From Tragulus kanchil (lineage: Eukaryota; Chordata; Mammalia; Artiodactyla; Tragulidae), in NCBI GenBank assembly GCA_022376925.1, contig JAIOJX010000005.1, positions 14,226,501 to 14,290,500 of the forward strand: a stretch of DNA of 64,000 nt. Reading direction: 5' to 3'. Position numbers and translations under genes: made by a program. How positions within the stretch are numbered: the first letter of the stretch is position 1; each line of letters begins with the position of its first letter. Shown here piece after piece: positions 46,199 through 58,745 of the stretch. A model generated the notes under the pieces. The model was not told the origin of the DNA. It saw only the letters and a list, made by a program, of their open reading frames with translations, and did no database searches.

Positions 46199-48458
46199 AG
46201 AGACCTGGAAGTCTGGTTCCTCCTGTAGACGCTGCATCTCAGAGTGCTCTTAGCACTCCGGCCAAAGCCCTGTGACACCCGTTGGCCTCAGTTTCTCGGC
46301 TACGCCTATCAGGTCTTTGCAGGGACTGGATTCCTGGCCTGGACCCCAGCTTCCTCCGCGCTGGTGGCTCTGCCAGAGGCTGGCTCTGCCCCTTCCTCTG
46401 GGAAGCAGGATGTGCATTCCGTATCTCTTCCCAGCTTCTGCTGGGGACCTGCTGTGACTGAACCGGTAACCTGGAACTGTGCCTGATTTTGAATATTGTC
46501 ACCTGAACTTCTTCCAGCATTGTGTTCTGCTGGCAGCGAGGACCCACTCAGGCGTCTAAGTAGCCTGGCTCAATCTGAGTGAGTCACGGCTTCTGACTGC
46601 TGCAAAGTCTGCCTCACTGCCTCCTGGGGACGGGCCAGCTTCTGAAGACACACACTGCCTCCTCTGTCCCCCTGGACCTTGGTTTCTTCCCCCTTCCCAG
46701 GGCCTGAGCTGATGTGCTCTCTGCCTGTTTACACACAAATGTCTCCCACTAAAGAGAAGGAGAGCAGCAAAGAGCGAGGGTTGCAGGCATCAGCCCCTTC
46801 TCTCTCTTCCCTGGCAGTCCTGGGAGTAATACCCACAGATGCTGGGACTTCATGGCCCTGCCTGTGTGTAGACCTTGAGATTTCAAGCACTGTCCTTGGA
46901 TCCTTTTAGGGGAAAGATACTCTAAAAGTCCTAGAGGACTACTGACTACAAACAAGTTTGGTCGTTTAGCATAACTTGTATTTTGCGGGTCTTTTTTCCA
47001 AAGTGGAAAAAAAAGTTCGTGGCCTAGCTTACTTTATACAAACACATTAATGCTCAATCATTTCTCTGGTTTCCCATACAACCGCTTCACTTTGACCGAC
47101 GGTGTTATACCTCCTGCCGTGCTCCATTTATGGTGGAACATTATACAAAAGGTAGCACAGAAGAGGCTACAGTGTGCTAAGCCAGCACAAAATGGCCTGG
47201 AGCTCACGACAATCGGGTTGGCCATCAGCTATAAAGGCCGATTTTTATTCCTCTCCACTAATTCATAATAGACAGTTGAATTTATCTCTAAGACTGTTGC
47301 ATGATTTCTATTCCTAAGAACTATTCTTAGAGACCTGGAAGTCTGGTTCCTCCTGTAGACGCTGCATCTCAGAGTGCTCTTAGCACTCCGGCCAAAGCCC
47401 TGTGACACCCGTTGGCCTCAGTTTCTCGGCTACGCCTATCAGGTCTTTGCAGGGACTGGATTCCTGGCCTGGACCCCAGCTTCCTCCGCGCTGGTGGCTC
47501 TGCCAGAGGCTGGCTCTGCCCCTTCCTCTGGGAAGCAGGATGTGCATTCCGTATCTCTTCCCAGCTTCTGCTGGGGACCTGCTGTGACTGAACCGGTAAC
47601 CTGGAACTGTGCCTGATTTTGAATATTGTCACCTGAACTTCTTCCAGCATTGTGTTCTGCTGGCAGCGAGGACCCACTCAGGCGTCTAAGTAGCCTGGCT
47701 CAATCTGAGTGAGTCACGGCTTCTGACTGCTGCAAAGTCTGCCTCACTGCCTCCTGGGGACGGGCCAGCTTCTGAAGACACACACTGCCTCCTCTGTCCC
47801 CCTGGACCTTGGTTTCTTCCCCCTTCCCAGGGCCTGAGCTGATGTGCTCTCTGCCTGTTTACACACAAATGTCTCCCACTAAAGAGAAGGAGAGCAGCAA
47901 AGAGCGAGGGTTGCAGGCATCAGCCCCTTCTCTCTCTTCCCTGGCAGTCCTGGGAGTAATACCCACAGATGCTGGGACTTCATGGCCCTGCCTGTGTGTA
48001 GACCTTGAGATTTCAAGCACTGTCCTTGGATCCTTTTAGGGGAAAGATACTCTAAAAGTCCTAGAGGACTACTGACTACAAACAAGTTTGGTCGTTTAGC
48101 ATAACTTGTATTTTGCGGGTCTTTTTTCCAAAGTGGAAAAAAAAGTTCGTGGCCTAGCTTACTTTATACAAACACATTAATGCTCAATCATTTCTCTGGT
48201 TTCCCATACAACCGCTTCACTTTGACCGACGGTGTTATACCTCCTGCCGTGCTCCATTTATGGTGGAACATTATACAAAAGGTAGCACAGAAGAGGCTAC
48301 AGTGTGCTAAGCCAGCACAAAATGGCCTGGAGCTCACGACAATCGGGTTGGCCATCAGCTATAAAGGCCGATTTTTATTCCTCTCCACTAATTCATAATA
48401 GACAGTTGACTTTATCTCTAAGACTGTTGCATCATTTCTATTCCTAAGAACTATTCTT
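46199..48458 (+). repeat. Tandem duplication 16, offset 1,130 bases
   Basis: Copy 1 is 46199-47328 and copy 2 is 47329-48458, abutting. Two substitutions (A/C and G/C) occur near the end (47280-47305 versus 48410-48435). The unit is unique-looking, moderately GC-rich in its first half, and has no recognised gene despite several short paired frames. Confidence 0.96.
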
Positions 48459-50665
48459 ATGGTGATTAAAAAAAAAAAAGCCGATGAGAAAGAACACAAG
48501 AAGAAAGTGTGGCAGCACCCACAGTAGCTAAGGAATGGTGTGGGTGTTGTTTCCATTATTTACATACATAACACTTTCACAAGAATCCAAATGTCTTACA
48601 AAAGAAAATACAAATTGCAGGAAAGATGCGATAACACAGCAAGACACAAAGAAAACAATTATCCAGAGGAAGATTTAAATTTGGCATCAATCGTGTGCAG
48701 CGAAAGAATGGATAAGTATCCACCAACTCTGCCTGCACATACCAAGGCAGGCGCGGGGTGGCATTTGGCACGGTTAGAAAAGAAGTCCCACGTAACATAG
48801 GAGATACAAGCTATGTAATGAAGTCCCTCCAAGTTTTAAAGTTGCATGGCAATCTCATGGAATCAGCAGGGATAGATAAACATATGATTTACCAAAAAAA
48901 CACACTTGGCCAAGAAAAATCAAAGGTCAGAAGAAATCACTCAAGATTAGCAAGAGTGTGTGGATAAGAAATAGAACACACAGAAGCATGAACCATTCAT
49001 TGGATCATTCTCAAGGTCCAGATTTTCTCAGGATAGACTTTACTGATAAGTCATGAAGAAACTGTATTTGAGGTTAGTGTAAAAAAATTTGTTCAATGGG
49101 TAGCATGAACACTCTCCCTTAGAGGTTTTCATTTCTATGCCTGATGTTACGGCATGATTTGAACAGAGTTCCCATCAACCATTCAAACTTTCGGAAAAGG
49201 GGAAACCTGATACAAGGCAGGGAAAATATCTCAGGAAAAATGTCTAAAATGCTGCAGAGGCTTAAGAAGGGATAAGTAGACAAAACAACGTATCACTATG
49301 AGTGTGATGATAGCAATAACGTTAGTTATGTTAGTTACAGTCAAACCACTCCAAATTTCAATGTCATTTGTCGTCTTTGTATGTCTTTTGTTTTCACATG
49401 TCACATGGCAAAATCAACAAATACTACATCATCCTCTGAGGATTCAGCTGTGGAAAAGCATCCGCCAGCTCATCTCTAGGGTAGCTATTATTAGCTTGCT
49501 TTGATTCTCTCATACGATAGGAAATTTTCCCTCTCCATCAGCTAAAGTCTAAACTATTATCTCTAAGACTGTTGCATCATTTCTATTCCTAAGAACTATT
49601 CTTATGGTGATTAAAAAAAGCCGATGAGAAAGAACACAAGAAGAAAGTGTGGCAGCACCCACAGTAGCTAAGGAATGGTGTGGGTGTTGTTTCCATTATT
49701 TACATACATAACACTTTCACAAGAATCCAAATGTCTTACAAAAGAAAATACAAATTGCAGGAAAGATGCGATAACACAGCAAGACACAAAGAAAACAATT
49801 ATCCAGAGGAAGATTTAAATTTGGCATCAATCGTGTGCAGCGAAAGAATGGATAAGTATCCACCAACTCTGCCTGCACATACCAAGGCAGGCGCGGGGTG
49901 GCATTTGGCACGGTTAGAAAAGAAGTCCCACGTAACATAGGAGATACAAGCTATGTAATGAAGTCCCTCCAAGTTTTAAAGTTGCATGGCAATCTCATGG
50001 AATCAGCAGGGATAGATAAACATATGATTTACCAAAAAAACACACTTGGCCAAGAAAAATCAAAGGTCAGAAGAAATCACTCAAGATTAGCAAGAGTGTG
50101 TGGATAAGAAATAGAACACACAGAAGCATGAACCATTCATTGGATCATTCTCAAGGTCCAGATTTTCTCAGGATAGACTTTACTGATAAGTCATGAAGAA
50201 ACTGTATTTGAGGTTAGTGTAAAAAAATTTGTTCAATGGGTAGCATGAACACTCTCCCTTAGAGGTTTTCATTTCTATGCCTGATGTTACGGCATGATTT
50301 GAACAGAGTTCCCATCAACCATTCAAACTTTCGGAAAAGGGGAAACCTGATACAAGGCAGGGAAAATATCTCAGGAAAAATGTCTAAAATGCTGCAGAGG
50401 CTTAAGAAGGGATAAGTAGACAAAACAACGTATCACTATGAGTGTGATGATAGCAATAACGTTAGTTATGTTAGTTACAGTCAAACCACTCCAAATTTCA
50501 ATGTCATTTGTCGTCTTTGTATGTCTTTTGTTTTCACATGTCACATGGCAAAATCAACAAATACTACATCATCCCTCTGAGGATTCAGCTGTGGAAAAAG
50601 CATCCGCCAGCTCATCTCTAGGGTAGCTATTATTAGCTTGCTTTGATTCTCTCATACGATAGGAA
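48412..50665 (+). repeat. Tandem duplication 17, offset about 1,140-1,145 bases
   Basis: Copy 1 is 48412-49523 and copy 2 is 49557-50665, with a 33-base linker. The A run near 48470 is 12 in copy 1 and 7 in copy 2. Its first 47 bases are also the end of duplication 16, so they occur three times (about 47282, 48412 and 49557). Confidence 0.96.
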
Positions 50666-50884
50666 CCCATGCTTATTAAGCTGTTTGTTTGCTTCCTTTG
50701 TCATCGTCCTCCATGATCATGACTACAGCTATGCAGTCAGTGGACTCGAGTGCAGCCCAGAGCCACCCACTGCCACAGGCCTTTCCAAAGCTGATGTAAG
50801 TGCCATAGTTTTCAAAATGGTATCTGGGGGGAAACATGCAACATCATATTTGCACGGATGTTGAACTTTCCTATAGAAAATAAT

Positions 50885-51036
50885 AGGGACTTACCCACTG
50901 ACAGTCCCGTGGGTAAGACTCTGGGCTTCCATGGCCAGGGGCGGGGTGGGGAAGAAGGTTCAATCCCTGGTAGGGGAACTAAGATCACACAGGCTGCATG
51001 ACATGGCCAAAAAATTAGCAAATAAAAATAAATTTA
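50885..51036 (+). mobile_element. CHR-type SINE fragment, diverged
   Basis: Starts gggacttacccactgacagt, then 'ggttcaatccctggtagggg' and 'aactaagatcacacaggctg', followed by an A-rich tail. Confidence 0.8.
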
Positions 51037-51039
51037 TGG

Positions 51040-51515
51040 AAAATATTAGAGTACCTGTACTGGATTCTATGTAAAGTGTTACCCTCACCTCCCCTCAACT
51101 CATGGTCACTCGGAACCCGTGACTGTGACCTCATTTGGAAATAGAGTCTTTACAAATGTAAATGACATTTAAGATGATGTCATCCTGGGTGGGTTTGGGT
51201 GGGCCCTAAATTCAATCACTGGTGTCCTTATAAGAAGGTCCTGCAGAGACGCAGACATGCAGGAAGATCATCATGTGAAGACAGAGGCAGAAATTGGAGT
51301 GATGTAGCTGCAAGCCAACGACTGCCAGGAACCCTCATGAGCTCAGAAAGAAGCTCAGTACAGGTTCTAGTCTGAGTCTTTGAGGGGATGTGGCCTTGGT
51401 GACACTTTGATTTTGGACTCCCAGTCTCCAGAACAGTGAGATCTAAATTTCTGTATTTAAACCACCCAGTTCGTGGTATTTTGTTGTGGTGGCCCTGGAA
51501 ATCTCCAGGCTATGA
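51040..51515 (+). mobile_element. MLT1 (ERVL-MaLR) LTR
   Basis: 'gacctcatttggaaatagag', 'actggtgtccttataagaag', 'catgtgaagacagaggcaga', 'ctgcaagccaacgactgcca', 'cagtctccagaacagtgaga' and 'accacccagttcgtggtatt' follow the MLT1 LTR in order, nearly full length. No retroviral genes are present. Confidence 0.9.
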
Positions 51516-51760
51516 AAGTGAGTGCTTCGGATTACATAAAGACTTGATATTAACTTTCCCTAAACTAGCCAAGGAAAAGCCTACTTGTCAGGGTTCCATG
51601 GCAAGTCTGGACCAAAGAAGGGATCAGAAACAGGTCATTCTAGCACGACAAGGTAGGCAGAACTGTAAAAGAATGGAAGCTTCAGCTAGAGCCCTAAGAC
51701 GCCAATGTCACAGTTTAAAGTGGGGTATAAGACCTTCATCTGCAAAATTTGCAACAGACG

Positions 51761-54053
51761 TTATCAAAATCTGATCATATGGCTTTTCAGCCCCTTACGT
51801 AAATACAAAGTACATTAAAAATGAAAACTAGTGATTCGAGGTGAGGATTGTTTTATATATTGTGCACTGGGTGTCATCCCCAACCAACTTTTCTAAATCT
51901 TTGGGGGCAAAGAAGATACTTCCTTGGATCAGATGTGGGTCCTCCACTAGAGAAAGCAAGCATAGGGTTATCTTGCATCCTTTCTAAGAGGGTCATTTGG
52001 ATGCATAGCCAAATGAACAAAAAAGCTGGAGTTGGAACCAGATTCCTGGCACCCAAGGTAACAGGAAGTGATCAGCCATATTAAGAGATATCTATCCATC
52101 TGCAGGAAAACCCAGGTGAGAGAAGCCCTACTCTGGAACATCTCCAAAAAATTCAACAAACCAACAAGAGAGGCAACTTTACATACCTGTCAGGACAAAA
52201 GAACGGCAACACTAGATCTTCATGAGAGGGCTAGACAAGTAAGGACTTCCCTGTCCCCTTCTCCTCATCTTCCTCCCAATATTCTAACCCTAGAAAATTG
52301 TGCAGTCATCTGAAAACTGCAAGGGGTATGGAGGTGGAAAAGAGAGGGAAGACAGGGTGCTCTTCTAACCCAACTGTAGCTCTTTATAGGAGGCTAGGGA
52401 TAGAAGAAACCCATCGATGTTGTTTTTTACTGTAACATGAACCCAGACACATTAATTACTGACCAGTGAATGTATTACCTAGAAGTGACTGGAGAAATAA
52501 AAATTTGCTCTAAATTTCATCCAAGAGCAGAGAAAGTGCTAACTCTGTGGAATAAATTTGAAGTGTTGCTTTATGATTGATTACATCCTATGAGTCATGC
52601 TTGTTCAATGTAACAGTTACATAACCATTTCTAAATGCAATTGAATGGAGCAGTTCTTATACAGCCTTCTATAAAGTGTTCCCCCATGAAGTCACTGTGT
52701 TTCTGTCTGAATATGGAAAATCAAATGTCAGATTGTCCTCACAGAGAATTCAGTCCTTTTTAGTTACTGTTTACCAGCATGTATCAGCGCTTGGTTACTC
52801 AGTCCTGTCTGACTCTTTGTGACCCCATGGACTATAGATTGCCAGGCTTCTCTGTCCACGGGATTATGCCAGCAAGAATATAGGAGTGGGTTGCCATTTC
52901 CTCCTCCAGGGATTATCAAAATCTGATCATATGGCCCCTTACGTAAATACAAAGTACATTAAAAATGAAAACTAGTGATTCGAGGTGAGGATTGTTTTAT
53001 ATATTGTGCACTGGGTGTCATCCCCAACCAACTTTTCTAAATCTTTGGGGGCAAAGAAGATACTTCCTTGGATCAGATGTGGGTCCTCCACTAGAGAAAG
53101 CAAGCATAGGGTTATCTTGCATCCTTTCTAAGAGGGTCATTTGGATGCATAGCCAAATGAACAAAAAAGCTGGAGTTGGAACCAGATTCCTGGCACCCAA
53201 GGTAACAGGAAGTGATCAGCCATATTAAGAGATATCTATCCATCTGCAGGAAAACCCAGGTGAGAGAAGCCCTACTCTGGAACATCTCCAAAAAATTCAA
53301 CAAACCAACAAGAGAGGCAACTTTACATACCTGTCAGGACAAAAGAACGGCAACACTAGATCTTCATGAGAGGGCTAGACAAGTAAGGACTTCCCTGTCC
53401 CCTTCTCCTCATCTTCCTCCCAATATTCTAACCCTAGAAAATTGTGCAGTCATCTGAAAACTGCAAGGGGTATGGAGGTGGAAAAGAGAGGGAAGACAGG
53501 GTGCTCTTCTAACCCAACTGTAGCTCTTTATAGGAGGCTAGGGATAGAAGAAACCCATCGATGTTGTTTTTTACTGTAACATGAACCCAGACACATTAAT
53601 TACTGACCAGTGAATGTATTACCTAGAAGTGACTGGAGAAATAAAAATTTGCTCTAAATTTCATCCAAGAGCAGAGAAAGTGCTAACTCTGTGGAATAAA
53701 TTTGAAGTGTTGCTTTATGATTGATTACATCCTATGAGTCATGCTTGTTCAATGTAACAGTTACATAACCATTTCTAAATGCAATTGAATGGAGCAGTTC
53801 TTATACAGCCTTCTATAAAGTGTTCCCCCATGAAGTCACTGTGTTTCTGTCTGAATATGGAAAATCAAATGTCAGATTGTCCTCACAGAGAATTCAGTCC
53901 TTTTTAGTTACTGTTTACCAGCATGTATCAGCGCTTGGTTACTCAGTCCTGTCTGACTCTTTGTGACCCCATGGACTATAGATTGCCAGGCTTCTCTGTC
54001 CACGGGATTATGCCAGCAAGAATATAGGAGTGGGTTGCCATTTCCTCCTCCAG
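51761..54053 (+). repeat. Tandem duplication 18, offset 1,144-1,152 bases
   Basis: Copy 1 is 51761-52910 and copy 2 is 52913-54053. Copy 2 lacks 8 bases present at about 51783-51790 in copy 1. Copy 1 ends in the middle of a Bov-tA SINE, which is complete only after copy 2. Confidence 0.95.
52785..52910 (-). mobile_element. Bov-tA SINE, cut by a duplication junction
   Basis: The 3' half and centre of a reverse-orientation Bov-tA. The sequence stops exactly at the junction with copy 2. Confidence 0.92.
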
Positions 54054-54142
54054 GGGATCTTCCTGACTCAGGGATCAAACTCACATCTCCTGTGGCCCCT
54101 GCATTGGTAGGCATATTCTTTACCACTGAGCTACCTGGGAAC
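53929..54142 (-). mobile_element. Bov-tA SINE, complete
   Basis: Same insertion as at 52785-52910 but complete, ending 'accactgagctacctggga' at the tRNA-like head. Confidence 0.93.
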
Positions 54143-54826
54143 AAAATGTCAAAACTGGAAAGCATTATATGCTTGGTATATACGAGGTTCTCAATAAATG
54201 CTGAATTGATAAATAAATGAATGGGCAGTGAAGAGAAACCCTGCTTCCCTGTTATTTTTTTTTTTAATACACCCAGGCTACTCCCAGATTCCTTTATGGT
54301 AGAGTAAGAAAATATTCCAAGTTGACAACTTCTGAGAAACTCCTACTAGATATTTATGGATTCATACAGTATGTTCTTCATCTATAGTGGGATTAAACTA
54401 GAAATTGATAATTGAAAGAAAATAGAAAAATCTCCCAACAATTGCAAACTAAACATCATGGTTCTAAATAACTCAAGGGCCAAAGAGAAAAATCTCAAGA
54501 GAAATCAGTACATCAAACTGAATAAAAATTAAAATACAACACAGCAGAATTGTGGGATGGAAAAGCAGTGCCGTGAGGGACATCTATGGCCCCAAAGGCA
54601 TATATTAGAAAAGGGACAGACTTCTAAATCAGTCATCTAAAATCTGACCATAAGAATGTAGAAAAAGAGAAGCAAAATAAACCCAAAGCAAGCAGGAGAA
54701 AAGAAACAATGAGGATAAGAGAAAAAAAATCAATCAAAGTGAAAATAGGAAAAACAATAGAAAAAAATCAATGGTACAAACCCCGGGTCTTCAAAAAGAT
54801 CAATAAAACCTACAAACTTCTATCAA

Positions 54827-55149
54827 GACTGACAAGGAGGGGCTTCCCTGGTAGCTCAGTGTTCCTCTGCCAATGCTCAAGACATGGATTCGATGCCTGA
54901 TCTGGGAAGATTCCACATGCTGTGGAGCAGCTAAACGAGTGAGCCACAGCTGCTGGGCCCATGTGCCGCAATTACTGAAGCCCGTGTTCCCTACAGCCCA
55001 AGGTCCACAACAAGAGAAGTCACCACAAGAAGCCTTCTCACCTCAATTAGACAGTAGCCCCTACTCCCTGCAACTACAGAAGAGCCTGTGCGAGCAGTGA
55101 AAACCCAGAATAGCCCAAAAAAAAGAAAAAAGAAAAAAAGGACTGACAA
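54827..55149 (+). mobile_element. CHR-type SINE with short target-site duplication
   Basis: Starts ggcttccctggtagctcagt, with 'gccgcaattactgaagcccg' and an A-rich tail. Flanked by gactgacaa at 54827-54835 and 55141-55149. Inserted in L1 ORF2. Confidence 0.88.
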
Positions 55150-55227
55150 AGCAAAAAAAGGGAAGACACAAATAACCAGTGTCAGGAGTGAATAAAAGAT
55201 ATCACTACAGACATCAAAAATACAAGG

Positions 55228-55490
55228 GGGGCTTCCCTGGTGGTCCAGTGGGCAAAGAGTGTGCCTTGCAGTGCAAGGGGCACTGGTTCAATCCCTGGCC
55301 CAGGAAGATTTCATGTGCCATGGACCGGTATGTCCAATGACAAGCCAGCACCCTGGAACACATGCACCCAGAGCCAGTGCTCTGCAACGAGAGAGGCCGC
55401 TGCAATGGGAGACCCACACCGGCCAAAGAATAAAGACGGATGTAAATAAATAAATGGAAAACCAATAAAAGAGGCCAACATTCAAAAAAA
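55228..55490 (+). mobile_element. CHR-type SINE
   Basis: Starts ggggcttccctggtggtcca, with 'acatgcacccagagccagtg' and 'gaataaagacggatgtaaat' leading to an A-rich tail. Same group as 5222 and 23597. A second insertion in the same L1. Confidence 0.9.
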
Positions 55491-55959
55491 AAAATTCCTC
55501 CCTGAAGAGATCTCCTAGCCCATAGGGTTTTACTGGGAAAAAATTCTACCAAACATTTAAGGAAGAATTAATGCCAATTCTACACAATCTCTGAGAGAAA
55601 AAGAAAAGGTCACTTCCAGTTTAATTAATAAAGCTGATATTACTTTCATATCAAACAAAGATGGTACAATATAAGAAAACTGAAGATCAATATCTTGTGA
55701 ATAATGATACAAAAATCTTTAATAATATATTAGCAAAGAGAATTTAGCAGTATATACCAAGAAGTGTACACCATAGCTAAGAGGGGTTTAACCCAGGAAT
55801 GCAAGTCTGGTTCAACATTTCGGAGCAGTGTAATCCACTGCGTTAGTTGGCCAGAACACCTGGAAATACATGCACACACTTGCCTAATTGATATTATATA
55901 ATGGTACAAAAGTGATACAATGAGGAAAGGTGAAGAAGTATAAGGAGCATGCATGAAAG

Positions 55960-55993
55960 GAAGAAGAGGGGAGGAGGAGAGAGGAGGGGAGGC
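55960..55993 (+). repeat. GA-rich low-complexity tract
   Basis: Purine-only sequence of GGA and GAA units. Confidence 0.85.
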
Positions 55994-55999
55994 AACTGA

Positions 56000-56760
56000 G
56001 ACTCTAGAGTTAACAAACTGGAAGGTTTCTAAGCACCGAGAGCAGGAGAGTGCAAGGGATGACTAACTAATTAAAGAGGTATCTCCTCACCCCCAAACAA
56101 CTGGCTTGGAGCCACTAGCGCACTGGTGAAGTTGTCCAAGGAGCCACTTTCCTCTTCTGTTCTTTCTTGCTGGCCCCACATCTAAAGAACACAATGTGGT
56201 TTTATTGTTTTATTTACTTGTTTTATTTCTGTGTATTTTGCCCTGGGAAAATCAGGGGTGGGGAGTCAATCCAGGCCATCCAAACCTGGAGTGGTTCCTA
56301 GGTCAGTATCCACCAGGGAGGCCATCTCTTTGGGCATTTTCCTGCCCCTTGGGAATGGGTCCTTGATTTCTTGGGGGTGGCCTCACCTGCTGCTCTCGAG
56401 GGAAAAGGGATCCTGGGGAGTGGTGGGTGTTATGAGGGCTGGGACCCCCAGAGTTCTGATCACACACATGACTCCTTTCTGTGTCATGTTGGCATCGCCC
56501 ACCTAACCATCCTCAAATACAAAGAAGAACTATATGCAGGCCTGGTCAGATGCAGGGCACACCCAGATGCTCCATGCTTCTGGAGGTCCTTAGACGTAAG
56601 CACTTCACAAAATGCTACATGATTTAGACTCCAGCTCTGCAGGAAGCTCCATGGCTTTCACAGTACATAGTGCTGGAACAGTCGAACATTCATAGGCAAA
56701 AAACTGAACCCTCACCTTCCACAATAATTAACTCAAATGAAAACAGAACAACAACCAAAA
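56000..56760. other. Single-copy sequence without recognised features
   Basis: Moderate GC content at 56240-56500. The frames at 56231-56506 and 56371-56622 overlap and have no recognisable similarity. Confidence 0.45.
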
Positions 56761-56939
56761 AAAAACAGAAATCTATATACTTTTAGAAAAGAAAAAAAAA
56801 AAAAAACAGGAGACTATCTTTGGCATCTAGGGCCAGACAAAGAATTCTTAGACTTGAAGCCAAAGTATGATTCATAAAAGGAAAAACTGATAAATTAGAC
56901 TCTACCAAAATTGAAAAATCTGCTTTTGAAAATTTATTT

Positions 56940-57150
56940 TAATTGGAGGATAATCGCTTTTCAGTGTTGTGCTGATTTCTGCTGTACCACAACATGAATC
57001 AGCCATAAGGATGCATCTATCCCCTCCCTCCTGAACCTTCTCCCCCCGCTCTTCTGCCTTGTCACAGAGCACTGGGTTTAGCTCTCTGTGTTACACGGCA
57101 ACTTCCCACTAGCTATCCATTTTACATATGGCGATGTATATGTTTCAAAT
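56940..57150 (-). mobile_element. Ruminant L1 3'-end fragment nested in old L1
   Basis: 'ttttaattggaggataatcg', 'aacatgaatcagccataagg', 'cttgtcacagagcactgggt' and 'cttcccactagctatccatt' match the reverse complement of the ruminant-specific L1 3' region. Confidence 0.8.
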
Positions 57151-57386
57151 CTACTCTGTGAAAGACCCTGTTAGGAGGATGAAAAGATACGATACAGACT
57201 GTGAGAAAATATTTGTAAACCATATATCCAGCAAAGGACTAGTCTGTAGAATATATAAAAGACTTGGAAAACTCAATAGTAAAAATACCAAACAATTGAA
57301 TGAGAAAATGCACGAAAGAGACATTTCACCAAAGAAGCCATACAGATGGCAAATAAGCACATGAAAAATATATTCAATATCATTGC

Positions 57387-57590
57387 CGTCATGCTCAGTA
57401 GCTAAGTTGGATCCTATTCTTTGTGACTTCCTGGACTGTAGCCCTCCAGGCTCCTCTGTCAATGGGATTTCCAAGGCAAGAAGACTGGAGTGGGTTGCCA
57501 TTTCCTTGAGGGGATCTTCCCGTGCCAGGCATTGAACCCATGTCTCTTGCATTGGTAGGTGGGCTCTTTGCCACTGAGCCACCAGGGAAC
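57387..57590 (-). mobile_element. Bov-tA SINE in L1
   Basis: Reverse-orientation Bov-tA (gtgacttcctggactgtagc..., ending gagccaccagggaac), with a deletion in the centre. Confidence 0.92.
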
Positions 57591-57769
57591 ATCATTAGGC
57601 ATTAGGGAAATGCAAACTAAAACCATGAGATATCACTACATATCTATGATAATGATTAAAATGTTGGTAAAGATACAGAGAAGTTGATCATTCCTATATT
57701 TGGTGACCTCACATAGTACAGATGCTCTGGAAAAGTTTGCAGCTGCTTTAAAAAATAAGTATGCTGGAG

Positions 57770-57850
57770 ACTTTCCTGGTGGTCCCGTGGTTTAGACTCC
57801 ATGCCATGGGTTTGCTCCTTGGTCATGGAACTTAAACGGCCACACGTCTT
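57770..57850 (+). mobile_element. CHR-like SINE fragment
   Basis: 'gactttcctggtggtcccgt' with a diverged tRNA-like part ('ttggtcatggaacttaaac'). Duplicate at about 58925-59005. Confidence 0.6.
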
Positions 57851-58340
57851 GGGAGGTGGACAAGAAAGCACAATTACAATAAAACCCAGATGTCACACAC
57901 TTCAGTATTCATTCTAGAGAAATGAAGACTTATGTTCATGAATGTTTATAATAACTTTATTTGCAATAGCCAGAAAATGGAAACAACTTAACTGTCCTTG
58001 AAAGGGTGAATGGTTCAACAAACCATAATACATCCATAACATGGACTATTATTACTCAGTGTTAATAAGAACAAGCTGTTGATACAGGCAACGACCTGGA
58101 TGAATGTCAGGATCTTTTATTTAACTTCTGTGAAGTATGTTGAAACATCCTTCTGTTTCAAGAGTTTGTGTTTTTACTCTTGACATTTGAATGCACAATT
58201 TTAACATATTAATTTATAATAATTACAGTGAGATATTCACATATGAATATACTGAAAAGAAAAATTCATTGAACAGTAATAAGTAGTTTATCTTAATGTA
58301 ACCTGTATTTATACCCAAAGAACTATTCTGAGGACTTTTG

Positions 58341-58470
58341 GGGCTTCCCAGGTGGCTCATTGGGAAGACCCTGACTGCCCATGGAAAAGACCTGGGTTCA
58401 ATCGCTGGTTCAGGAAGATCCCTTGGCTAGGGGAATGGCAACCCACTCCAGGATTTTGGCCTGGAAAGTC
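58341..58470 (+). mobile_element. Bov-tA SINE, cut by a duplication junction
   Basis: Head and centre of a forward Bov-tA (ggggcttcccaggtggctca...). It stops at the junction. The complete version is at 59495-59707. Confidence 0.92.
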
Positions 58471-58541
58471 TATCCAAAAAAACAAAAAAAAGCCATACAG
58501 ATGGCAAATAAGCACATGAAAAATATATTCAATATCATTGC

Positions 58542-58745
58542 CGTCATGCTCAGTAGCTAAGTTGGATCCTATTCTTTGTGACTTCCTGGACTGTAGCCCT
58601 CCAGGCTCCTCTGTCAATGGGATTTCCAAGGCAAGAAGACTGGAGTGGGTTGCCATTTCCTTGAGGGGATCTTCCCGTGCCAGGCATTGAACCCATGTCT
58701 CTTGCATTGGTAGGTGGGCTCTTTGCCACTGAGCCACCAGGGAAC
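58542..58745 (-). mobile_element. Bov-tA SINE in L1, second copy
   Basis: Copy of 57387-57590. Confidence 0.92.

Larger units (their letters stand above)
54290..55830 (+). mobile_element. L1 LINE ORF2 fragment with nested SINEs
   Basis: DNA-level similarity to the L1 ORF2 endonuclease-reverse transcriptase region in order: 'aactaaacatcatggttcta', 'gagggacatctatggcccca', 'gtcttcaaaaagatcaataa', and after the SINEs 'ggaagaattaatgccaattc' and 'ggtttaacccaggaatgcaa'. Many stops and indels; dead. Interrupted by CHR SINEs at 54836-55140 and 55228-55490. Confidence 0.85.
56770..58110 (+). mobile_element. Old L1 LINE 3' part with several insertions
   Basis: Pieces at about 56790-56938, 57152-57386, 57591-57769 and 57885-58110 are collinear with the 3' end of L1 ORF2 and 3' UTR ('gaaaatatttgtaaaccata', 'acatttcaccaaagaagcca', 'attagggaaatgcaaactaa', 'ataactttatttgcaatagc'). 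They are interrupted by a ruminant L1 piece, a Bov-tA and a CHR-like SINE. Confidence 0.85.

Noticed and set aside
5222..55490. SINE heads as true tRNA genes
   Set aside because: The tRNA-like parts are the 5' ends of Bov-tA and CHR SINEs with A-rich tails and target-site duplications, and do not fold as complete tRNAs by inspection.
54290..58110. Reverse transcriptase-like L1 ORF2 sequence as a possible active element
   Set aside because: It is fragmented, has stops and several nested insertions, and has neither an intact ORF2 nor a 5' end.
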